NCBI GenBank assembly: GCA_017390125.1
Contig: JAFPCT010000138.1
Span: 1-7,629 of the forward strand
DNA from: Treponema sp.
Lineage (GTDB): Bacteria > Spirochaetota > Spirochaetia > Treponematales > Treponemataceae
DNA length: 7,629 nucleotides
Direction of reading: 5' to 3'
Under the pieces are notes generated by a model. It made no database searches. It worked only from the letters and a program-made list of their open reading frames with translations, and had not been told where the DNA came from. Position numbers and translations under genes: made by a program. Numbering within the stretch: position 1 is the first letter of the stretch; the number at the start of each line of letters is the position of its first letter. Shown here one piece after another: positions 1-5,532 of this stretch.

Positions 1-122
1 GCGGTTTCACGGCTGTCAGTCCAGATAACAAGCCTTTTTTCCTGAGTTTTTGCGGAGCATCCGCAGAAAAACTGGAAAATCAGGGCGAGGCTCAGAACTG
101 ACAGCAATGATTTTTTATGCAC
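1..122 (-). CDS. Putative lipoprotein, N-terminal part (runs off the window)
   Basis: Reading leftward from a GTG at 122-120, an open frame of 40 codons continues off the window edge. The N-terminus is a typical lipoprotein signal: short basic n-region (His-Lys-Lys, residues 2-4), hydrophobic stretch at about 6-19, then FCGC with Cys22 as the probable lipidated residue, followed by SAKTQEKR. The lipobox is relaxed (Phe at -3, Cys at -2, Gly at -1), as is common in spirochaetes. The start is supported by a Shine-Dalgarno-like GAGGA 8 nt upstream. The gene overlaps the stop of the aminotransferase by 8 nt, so the two are probably co-transcribed and coupled. The mature start, RLVIWTDSRET, resembles the first strand of extracellular solute-binding proteins of ABC transporters. 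That is only a hint, since the diagnostic domain lies outside the window. Confidence is good that it is a secreted lipoprotein and low for the function. Confidence 0.75.
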   Translation of the reverse strand, partial: MHKKSLLSVLSLALIFQFFCGCSAKTQEKRLVIWTDSRET

Positions 123-1413
123 GCTTCATTTCCTCGGCTGTTGCGTAAATTTCAGAGTAAACCTTTTCGATAAGGTCTTCTTCGATACTTGAGAAAGCTA
201 CGCGAAGTGTACTTTCGTCAATCTGGATTGTACCGATTCCCTTTTCATTCAAAAGTTTTACGCGGAGATCCTCGGCGTTGATTCCGATTGTTCGGAAACT
301 CATGAAGTAGCCTGAGTTGAACGGAAGTGCCTCAAGACCAGAGCATTTGTGGCTGTCCACGAAATTTCGTACCTTGCGGTAGCGGCCTTCAAGAACTTTG
401 AGGAACGCAGCTTTTTCTGCATCGTTGTTCGGGTCCTGAAAAGATTTAAGGATGAGATTCTGGCTTGGTGTAGCGGCGCAGCTTACTGAAGAGCGGATTA
501 CGCCCATGAGTTTTTTTACAAGAGCGTCGTACTGTGCGTCTGTGTATCCCTTGCATCCGAAAGTAAGGAATCCGCAGCGGAGCCCCCATGCAAAGTCTTC
601 CTTTGTAGGACCGTCTGCTTTTACAGCAAGAACGTTCTCGTGAAGGTCTGCAATGTGAGCGAAAAGGCTTTCCGGCTCAATGTTGCTTTCGTAGTTAAGT
701 CCAAAATATGCGTCATCGCTGATTACAAGAACCTTTGCACCTGTGTCACCGATTTCTTTAAGAATGCGGCACAATTCCTTTACTTCTGCGCTTGTCGGGC
801 TGTATCCGCTAGGATTCTGAGGGAAGTTAAGGATGATTCTTACAGAGCCGTATTTCTTTGCTTCTGCTTTTGCAGCTTCCTCAAGCCCTTTGATGTTGAA
901 CCCGCCGTTGCTGAACATATCGAACTGATGGAATTCCGAGCCCCGGCGTGCTTCTGCGATCAAAACGTAGTTGTCCCAGCTTGGGTTTGGAGCCAGCATA
1001 GGTTTTTCTGCATCAACGAAAAGATCCATGATGTATGAAAGTCCTGCTGTAAGTCCTGGAACTACAACCGGAAGTGAAGTCTTTTTGTTTGCAAGAGAAG
1101 GATTCTTTTTAATCTGTTTCTGTTTCCATGCTTCTCGGATTGCAGGAATACCTGCTGTAGGAGCGTAAGCTACAAGTTCGCCGGAAGTCATTTCCGGTGC
1201 CCATTTCTGAACGGACGGAAGAATAGCCGGTTTGCCGTTTATTACGGTTGTTCCGATTGTTCCGTTTGCAACGCTTGCTTTCTGTTTTGCTTCGCCGCCC
1301 TGGGAAATGATTCCGCGAGGGAAGTAAATTCGTTTTCCTAAATCAGAGAAGAGGACTTCTGCTGATGTACCTTTTAATAAATCGTTTAATTCTTGTGCTA
1401 AAGGGTTCAACAT
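115..1413 (-). CDS. PLP-dependent aminotransferase, class I/II (fold type I)
   Basis: A 432-residue cytoplasmic aminotransferase related to the aspartate/aromatic aminotransferase superfamily; the substrate cannot be told from sequence. Visible landmarks, numbered from the Met at 1413, are: NFPQNPSGY with Asn200 (contacts the PLP ring hydroxyl), ISDDAYFGL at 231-239 (Asp that pairs with the pyridine nitrogen and Tyr236), and GPTKEDFAWGLRCGF with Lys271 as the likely Schiff-base lysine and Arg279 in the phosphate-binding position. The C-terminal small domain includes NSGYF (366-370) and LRVAFSS (403-409). Length is normal for the family. The frame could start 13 codons earlier at 1452, but that ATG lies in the -35 box of the promoter described here. 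MLNPLAQELN is also the kind of N-terminus I recall for this subgroup in Bacteroidetes and spirochaetes, so 1413 is preferred. It is transcribed away from the Bat operon and is followed by an overlapping lipoprotein gene. I see no functional link to the Bat genes. Confidence 0.92.
   Translation of the reverse strand: MLNPLAQELNDLLKGTSAEVLFSDLGKRIYFPRGIISQGGEAKQKASVANGTIGTTVINGKPAILPSVQKWAPEMTSGELVAYAPTAGIPAIREAWKQKQIKKNPSLANKKTSLPVVVPGLTAGLSYIMDLFVDAEKPMLAPNPSWDNYVLIAEARRGSEFHQFDMFSNGGFNIKGLEEAAKAEAKKYGSVRIILNFPQNPSGYSPTSAEVKELCRILKEIGDTGAKVLVISDDAYFGLNYESNIEPESLFAHIADLHENVLAVKADGPTKEDFAWGLRCGFLTFGCKGYTDAQYDALVKKLMGVIRSSVSCAATPSQNLILKSFQDPNNDAEKAAFLKVLEGRYRKVRNFVDSHKCSGLEALPFNSGYFMSFRTIGINAEDLRVKLLNEKGIGTIQIDESTLRVAFSSIEEDLIEKVYSEIYATAEEMKRA
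131..135 (-). promoter_or_regulatory. Ribosome binding site for the GTG-initiated lipoprotein gene
   Basis: On the minus strand GAGGA lies 8 nt before the GTG at 122-120, inside the last codons of the aminotransferase gene. It is the main evidence that the GTG is a real start and that the small overlapping frame is translated. Confidence 0.6.
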
Positions 1414-1423
1414 GATAAATTGA

Positions 1424-1452
1424 ATTATTCTGAAATGACGATTTATTGTCAA
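1424..1452 (-). promoter_or_regulatory. Sigma70-type promoter for the aminotransferase gene
   Basis: On the minus strand a perfect -35 box TTGACA (1452-1447) is followed by an exact 17-nt spacer and a -10 box AATAAT (1429-1424, five of six to consensus). The expected transcription start is near 1417, only about 4 nt before the ATG at 1413, so the mRNA would be nearly leaderless. No Shine-Dalgarno sequence is present between the -10 box and the ATG, which fits. The box assignments are direct; the start point is inferred from usual spacing. Confidence 0.7.
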
Positions 1453-1472
1453 TGAAATTACTGATTAAATTG

Positions 1473-1493
1473 TATATTTATGCAATTTCGGGA
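1473..1493 (+). promoter_or_regulatory. moxR: Possible -10 box and ribosome binding site for moxR
   Basis: TATATT at 1473-1478 is a plausible -10 element for the Bat operon, which would put the transcript start near 1485. No acceptable -35 box lies 16-18 nt upstream: the hexamers there match consensus at only one or two positions. GGGA at 1490-1493, 6 nt before the ATG at 1500, is a usable Shine-Dalgarno core and is the reason for choosing that start. A weak -35 would be compatible with activator-dependent or low-level expression, but this is inference. Confidence 0.35.
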
Positions 1494-1499
1494 TTAAAA

Positions 1500-2489
1500 A
1501 TGGAAAAAAATAACATAAATGAATCAGAATTGGAAAGCCTACGGATTCTTGTTGAAAAATGCCGTACGGAAGCAAAAAAGCGCCTTGTGGGCCAGGAAGC
1601 CCTTATCGACGGAATCCTTACGGCTTTTGTTGCCGGCGGACACGTACTTCTTGAAGGTGTTCCAGGACTTGCAAAGACTCTTGCTGTCAAAACTTTTGCC
1701 GAGATAAGCGGTCTGGATTTCAAGAGAATTCAGTTTACTCCGGACCTTCTTCCTGCTGATGTAAGCGGAACTTTGATTTACGAGCAGTCAAAGGGTACTT
1801 TCAGCGTGCGTAAAGGACCTGTTTTCTCAAATGTAGTCCTTGCCGATGAGATTAACCGTGCTCCTGCAAAAGTTCAGTCAGCGATGCTTGAGGCAATGGA
1901 AGAAAAACAGGTTACCATCGGTGAGGAAACCTACAGGCTTCCGGATCCGTTCTTCGTTCTTGCTACTCAGAACCCTATCGAGCAGGAAGGAACTTATAAT
2001 CTTCCGGAAGCTGAGCTTGACCGTTTCCTCCTTAAACTTACAGTAGGATATCCTTCTGCAGAGGAGGAGATCAAAATCGTAAAGACTCAGGGCGCGGCTT
2101 CAAAAGTGCATGTAAATCAGATTCTTACTGCAAGAGATTTGATCCGTTTCCGTGATTTGAACAGTCAGATTGTCTGTGACGACAAGATTGTTGAGTATAT
2201 AGTTCAGATTATTTCAGTTACAAGAAAGTCTGCGAAAAAACAGTCTGAGCATGACATTACGCGCTACATTACTTTTGGTGCATCTCCTCGAGCAGGAATT
2301 GCAATCCTTCGGTGCGCAAAGGCTACGGCTCTTCTTGCCGGCCGTTCATTCGTTCTTCCGGAAGATGTTAAAGCAGTAGCTCCGCTTGTTCTTCGCCACA
2401 GAGTTGTCCTTTCTTACGAAGCTGCCGCCGACAGCATCACCGCTGACGACATCATCGCAAAGATTTTGGATTTCATTCCGGTCCCGTAG
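1500..2489 (+). CDS. moxR: MoxR-family AAA+ ATPase
   Basis: A 329-residue cytoplasmic AAA+ ATPase of the MoxR class, the presumed motor that acts with VWA-domain partners encoded downstream. Motifs: Walker A GVPGLAKT (53-60), Walker B VVLADEINRA (112-121, Asp116/Glu117), sensor 1 ATQNP (155-159), the arginine-bearing ELDRF (172-176), sensor 2 SPRAG (262-266), and a C-terminal lid domain ending in IPVP, a usual family ending. All catalytic residues are present. The frame is open upstream to an ATG at 1452 and a TTG at 1446. The ATG at 1500 is preferred because it follows GGGA at 6 nt and gives a charged N-terminus, whereas the extra 16-18 residues are hydrophobic, unlike MoxR, and would overlap the opposing promoter. 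The gene is first in the operon and is separated from the DUF58 gene by an unusual 144-nt repeat region. Its TAG stop lies within one arm of that repeat's inverted sequence. Confidence 0.95.
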   Translation: MEKNNINESELESLRILVEKCRTEAKKRLVGQEALIDGILTAFVAGGHVLLEGVPGLAKTLAVKTFAEISGLDFKRIQFTPDLLPADVSGTLIYEQSKGTFSVRKGPVFSNVVLADEINRAPAKVQSAMLEAMEEKQVTIGEETYRLPDPFFVLATQNPIEQEGTYNLPEAELDRFLLKLTVGYPSAEEEIKIVKTQGAASKVHVNQILTARDLIRFRDLNSQIVCDDKIVEYIVQIISVTRKSAKKQSEHDITRYITFGASPRAGIAILRCAKATALLAGRSFVLPEDVKAVAPLVLRHRVVLSYEAAADSITADDIIAKILDFIPVP

Positions 2490-2600
2490 GAGCGCGTTGG
2501 ACTTGTTCTGAAATAGCGAGTGCGTTCTACGCTCCTACTCAGTTTGCCGGGGGGCAAACTGAAAGGCTTGTTCTGAAGCAGCGGGAGCGCGGTGGATTTT
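2486..2600 (+). repeat. Degenerate intergenic repeat element between moxR and the DUF58 gene
   Basis: The 144-nt gap holds an ordered set of repeats. Motif E, GAGCGCGTTGGA (2490-2501), recurs as GAGCGCGGTGGA (2585-2596, 11 of 12 identical) and, more worn, as GAGTGCGTTCTA (2518-2529). Motif D, CTTGTTCTGAA, occurs identically at 2502-2512 and 2567-2577. The order is E1-D1-E2, hairpin, D2-E3. A 9-bp inverted repeat GTAGGAGCG / CGCTCCTAC (2486-2494 / 2530-2538) frames the first half and contains the moxR stop codon. No reading frame of note runs through it. It looks like a REP- or MITE-like dispersed element; whether other copies exist in the genome cannot be seen here. Confidence 0.65.
2539..2562 (+). 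other. Perfect 10-bp hairpin inside the intergenic repeat
   Basis: TCAGTTTGCC (2539-2548) and GGCAAACTGA (2553-2562) pair perfectly around a GGGG loop. No T-run follows (next bases are AAGGCTTG), so it is not a standard intrinsic terminator. As RNA it would be a stable stem between moxR and the DUF58 gene and could affect mRNA stability or processing; that role is inference. Confidence 0.7.
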
Positions 2601-2620
2601 AGGAATTATACTTTTTTATT

Positions 2621-2626
2621 GAAGGA
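2621..2626 (+). promoter_or_regulatory. Ribosome binding site of the DUF58 gene
   Basis: GAAGGA lies 7 nt before the ATG at 2634, a strong Shine-Dalgarno match. It shows that translation restarts independently after the repeat-filled gap. Confidence 0.65.
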
Positions 2627-2633
2627 TATTTAA

Positions 2634-3551
2634 ATGCAGCATTTGATTGCGGGATCCAGGGATTCTCTTTCACAGAAAGCCTCTTATTTGCGTGTGTGCG
2701 CGCGGCATCTTGCTGACACTATGAAGTCAGGGGGATTCCGTTCGCTTTACCGCGGGCAGGGAATTGAATTTGCCGGCGTACGCGAATATCTTCGCGGAGA
2801 TGACGTAAGGGCAATTGACTGGAACGTTACGGCACGAATGGGCAAGCCTTTTGTAAAAATGTTTGATGAGGACCAGGAGCTTCAGATTTTCCTGATCGTG
2901 GACCGTTCTTCTTCCATGTTCATAGGCTCAAAGGGCAGGGTAAAGTATGAGACTGCCGCAGAAGTTGCCGCTCTCCTTACCCTTGCCGCAGAACAAAATG
3001 AAAGTCCGGTCGGTGCTGTATTTTTTGACGGAAAGATTCATTTCTCCTCTGTTCCTGAGGCAGGAAGAAGCCAGTCAATGCATCTGCTTACAAAACTTGA
3101 TGAAGTTGACAATATTGCCCAGGGCTCTGTGCTTGGAAATGCCATAAGCGGTGCTGCACGGATTCTCCGGCATCATTCCCTTGTATTCGTGATTTCAGAT
3201 TTCAGGACCAGCGGATGGGAAGAGCCGTTTAAAATCCTTGCCCAGAAAAATGATGTAGTTGCAGTTCAGGTTACTGATTCAACAGACTGGGAAATCCCTG
3301 AAATGGGAGCCGTTCCTTTTGTTGATTCTGAGACCGGCAGAAGGCTCGTGCTTCCGACCCTTTCCGCAATATTCAAGTCCTCATGGCGTGATGATTACCG
3401 CAAGAGAAGCGCACGGCTGGAGTCGTACTGTCTCCGTCATGGTGCAAGGTCATTTCCCATTTCAACGGAAGAAGATGCCGTCCGCAAACTTTCCGACTTT
3501 TTCGCCTCAGGCTTTAAATATTCATCTTCCCAGAAGGGAGGCAGAATTTGA
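2634..3551 (+). CDS. DUF58 family protein (VWA-like partner of MoxR)
   Basis: A 305-residue soluble protein with no signal peptide or membrane segment. The DUF58 signature is clear: EFAGVREYLRGDDVRAIDW at 45-63, then NVTARMGKPFVKMFDED up to residue 80. A VWA-like fold follows: FLIVDRSSSM gives a DxSxS metal-site motif (Asp90, Ser92, Ser94), and FVISDFR (185-191) is the later acidic strand. DUF58 genes almost always sit directly after moxR and are believed to be cytoplasmic partners of that ATPase; in this window only the repeat region intervenes. Length and domain limits are normal. The end overlaps the next gene by 4 nt (TTG start with TGA stop sharing TTGA), so translation is probably coupled. 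Confidence 0.93.
   Translation: MQHLIAGSRDSLSQKASYLRVCARHLADTMKSGGFRSLYRGQGIEFAGVREYLRGDDVRAIDWNVTARMGKPFVKMFDEDQELQIFLIVDRSSSMFIGSKGRVKYETAAEVAALLTLAAEQNESPVGAVFFDGKIHFSSVPEAGRSQSMHLLTKLDEVDNIAQGSVLGNAISGAARILRHHSLVFVISDFRTSGWEEPFKILAQKNDVVAVQVTDSTDWEIPEMGAVPFVDSETGRRLVLPTLSAIFKSSWRDDYRKRSARLESYCLRHGARSFPISTEEDAVRKLSDFFASGFKYSSSQKGGRI
3535..3541 (+). promoter_or_regulatory. Ribosome binding site that fixes the TTG start at 3548
   Basis: AGGGAGG lies 6 nt before TTG 3548-3550, within the last codons of the DUF58 gene. No ATG occurs in that frame until well past the signal peptide, so this strong site decides the non-ATG start. Confidence 0.7.
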
Positions 3552-4531
3552 AAAAGCTGTTTCTTTCCCTGATTTTTATTCTGTCTGCCTTTTCCGTGTT
3601 TTCTCAGTCGGATGTAAAGCAGATTGTAGTTCCAAAAAAAATATACGTTGGCGATACTGCTCAGCTTCATTATACCTTCCGCTCAGGAGTTGATTTTTTC
3701 CCGGACGAAGAGTTTCTTTCTGAAAAAAAACTCATTCCGGAAAAATTTCCTTTTTCCCTTGATAACGAAGACTTTACTATTTTGAATGCAGTCCTGCTGC
3801 GTAACGGTGACTTGTACACTGTGGACATTACCTTCATTCCGTGGAAGCCGGGTGTGCTCAAGTTTCCTTCCTTCGATCTGTATTCCCTTGTTTTCGGAAA
3901 CGCAAGCATTGCTTTTGAAATTGACCTTGATGCCATAGAGGTAAGCTCTGTGCTTCAGAATGATGACGTTTCTCTGAGGCCTTTTGTCTCGCCCCTGCTT
4001 TTTCCGGGCACAATTTACTTTGTTTACGGCGGTTTCATCCTTCTGCTGATACTTCTTGTTATGGCAGTTCAGTTTGCAGTCCGATGGCGGGAATTTTCGG
4101 ACAAGATCAAGGCCCGCCGTGCTGTAAAACGCTATGCAAGAAGCTCAAGGCGGGCGTTGAGACAGCTTAAAAAACTTGAGAAGAATTCTTCAAAGATAAA
4201 CGACGTTGCATTTTGTACTGCGATTCAGAAAATTTTCCGCGAATATCTTACGGTTCGTTTCGGAATCAATTTTTTTGCGCTCAGTACGAACCAGTTCGTG
4301 GTTGCTTTCCATAAGGCGACCGGCGGTGTAATGGAAGGTTTTATAATAGATAACCTTGAGGCAATTGTCGAAATTTTCATGCGTATGGATTATGTCCGCT
4401 TCGCCCGGAATTCCATAGATTCAAAAAAACTTCCGGAGAATGCCCATGCGGCACGACTTCAGGAAGGTGAGCGCGCTGAAAAGATAGAAACTTCACGCGC
4501 AATCATAAGATTGTTTGAGAGGGGAAAATAA
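3548..4531 (+). CDS. BatD/DUF4381-like single-pass membrane protein
   Basis: A 327-residue protein starting with TTG. It has a signal peptide at 1-20 (Lys-Lys, hydrophobic core to Phe18, probable cleavage near SVFS-QSD), a periplasmic beta-rich region at about 25-150 that resembles BatD beta domains (pattern 'VPKKIYVGDTAQLHYTF'), one transmembrane helix at about 155-177, and a basic cytoplasmic C-terminal region. The C-terminal helices include FREYLTVRFGI (230-240), a motif type seen in the cytoplasmic tails of BatD and DUF4381 proteins. The position between the DUF58 gene and batA is where DUF4381 genes sit in proteobacterial operons and where BB0174 sits in Borrelia, as I recall. It probably anchors or positions the VWA proteins at the inner membrane. 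It overlaps the DUF58 gene by 4 nt and batA by 1 nt (TAATG). A dedicated family name is uncertain; secretion and topology are well supported. Confidence 0.8.
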   Translation: MKKLFLSLIFILSAFSVFSQSDVKQIVVPKKIYVGDTAQLHYTFRSGVDFFPDEEFLSEKKLIPEKFPFSLDNEDFTILNAVLLRNGDLYTVDITFIPWKPGVLKFPSFDLYSLVFGNASIAFEIDLDAIEVSSVLQNDDVSLRPFVSPLLFPGTIYFVYGGFILLLILLVMAVQFAVRWREFSDKIKARRAVKRYARSSRRALRQLKKLEKNSSKINDVAFCTAIQKIFREYLTVRFGINFFALSTNQFVVAFHKATGGVMEGFIIDNLEAIVEIFMRMDYVRFARNSIDSKKLPENAHAARLQEGERAEKIETSRAIIRLFERGK

Positions 4532-5532
4532 TGCCAGATTTTCAGAATCCAGCCGCTTTTTTGCTCCTGCTTTTTATCCCGGCTCTTTACCTGCTCAGAA
4601 AAACAGGATTTTTTTCACGTCTTGCATTTTTGCTGACCATTTCTGACTGGAACGGCAAGTCCTTTGAATGGAAAAGAACTCCCCGAAACTTTGCCTCAAT
4701 GTTCTCACGGGTATGCACAAGCCTTGCTTTCGCAATCGCCGTGTTTGCCCTCGCTGAGCCAGTAATCTACAGGCAGGAGCGTATTTATACTTCCAGGGGA
4801 ACGGACGTTATGTTTGTAATAGACGTAAGTCCTTCAATGGCGGCAAAGGACATAGGCTCTGTCACCCGGCTTGAGGTTGCAAAAAAAGCGGTAATGGAGC
4901 TTGTGAATTCAAACCCTGGTGCGTCTTTCGGTGTTGTTGCTATGGGGGAGGATGCTTCCATTGTGATTCCTCCTACGGTCGACAAAAACATTTTCATGGA
5001 ACGGCTCAGAAGCATTCAGCTCGGTTATCTTGGCAACGGTACTGCAATAGGAACCGGGCTTTCGACGGCTGTTTTCCACATGGTAAGTTCTGCTGCTCCA
5101 AAAAAATGCATTGTTCTGATCACCGACGGAGAAAATAATGCCGGTTCGATTCACCCGGAGACTGCTGCAGAGCTTGCGTTCAAAAACAACATAACGGTTT
5201 ACACTCTTGGTGTCGGAAGTGACGGTTCGGTTCCGATTGAATACGAGGATCCGGTTACCGGAAAATCCTATGCCGGATTCCTTGACTCAACCTTTGACAT
5301 CACGGCGCTCCGTTCGATTGCCCAGATAGGCGGCGGACGTTTTTTTGAGATTCAGTCTGTAGGTGATTTCTCGCTTGCTCTCTCTGTAATTATAAAAAAT
5401 CAGGGAGTGGTGCAGACATATCATTCAAAGACAGTTAATTACGAATTCTACGACAAGCTCATACTTATTGCTGGTATTCTCTTTGCCTTCGGCTGGTTCA
5501 TCCGAAGTGTATGCTTACAGGAGTTTATGTAA
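4531..5532 (+). CDS. batA: BatA, VWA-domain inner-membrane protein
   Basis: A 333-residue membrane protein. Layout: TM1 at about 8-22 beginning after FQNPAAF, the usual BatA/BatB N-terminus; a basic loop to about 60; TM2 at about 62-78; a VWA domain at about 92-290; TM3 at about 308-327. The metal-ion-dependent adhesion site is complete: DVSPS (Asp98, Ser100, Ser102), Thr171 in GNGTAIG, and Asp199 in ITDGEN. By the positive-inside rule the loop after TM1 is cytoplasmic, so the VWA domain should face the periplasm. The ATG follows AGGGG by 6 nt and overlaps the preceding TAA by 1 nt. The downstream gene likewise overlaps by 1 nt. Bat proteins were named for aerotolerance in Bacteroides, but their molecular target is not established. 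Assignment as BatA rather than BatB rests on being first of the two VWA genes. Confidence 0.92.
   Translation: MPDFQNPAAFLLLLFIPALYLLRKTGFFSRLAFLLTISDWNGKSFEWKRTPRNFASMFSRVCTSLAFAIAVFALAEPVIYRQERIYTSRGTDVMFVIDVSPSMAAKDIGSVTRLEVAKKAVMELVNSNPGASFGVVAMGEDASIVIPPTVDKNIFMERLRSIQLGYLGNGTAIGTGLSTAVFHMVSSAAPKKCIVLITDGENNAGSIHPETAAELAFKNNITVYTLGVGSDGSVPIEYEDPVTGKSYAGFLDSTFDITALRSIAQIGGGRFFEIQSVGDFSLALSVIIKNQGVVQTYHSKTVNYEFYDKLILIAGILFAFGWFIRSVCLQEFM
5519..5523 (+). promoter_or_regulatory. batB: Ribosome binding site that fixes the batB start at 5532
   Basis: AGGAG lies 8 nt before ATG 5532-5534. An in-frame ATG at 5511 precedes this site, but initiation there would add seven atypical residues (MLTGVYV) and waste the site. 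The start at 5532 gives the TAATG overlap with batA seen also at the batA start. Confidence 0.7.

Noticed and set aside
45..73. Hairpin TGCGGA-GCA-TCCGCA flanked by AGTTTT and AAAACT, resembling a terminator
   Set aside because: On both strands the stem is followed by A-rich rather than T-rich sequence, and it lies inside the lipoprotein signal-peptide codons, which read well. It is more likely a by-product of the coding sequence.
640..1038. Plus-strand 132-codon open frame opposite the aminotransferase gene
   Set aside because: It is an antisense shadow of a gene with all PLP-site motifs. The predicted protein is cysteine- and phenylalanine-rich with no recognisable domain.
1446..1499. Longer MoxR starting at TTG 1446 or ATG 1452
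   Set aside because: The extra residues are hydrophobic and unlike MoxR, would overlap the opposing promoter, and the ATG at 1500 has GGGA at a suitable distance.
2607..2612. TATACT as a -10 box for a second promoter before the DUF58 gene
   Set aside because: The hexamer at the right distance upstream (GGAGCG) does not resemble a -35 box, and no extended -10 is present. It remains possible but unsupported.
2539..2620. Possible rho-independent terminator after moxR, combining the hairpin with the T-run at 2612-2617
   Set aside because: About 50 nt separate the stem from the T-run; terminators need the T-tract directly after the stem.
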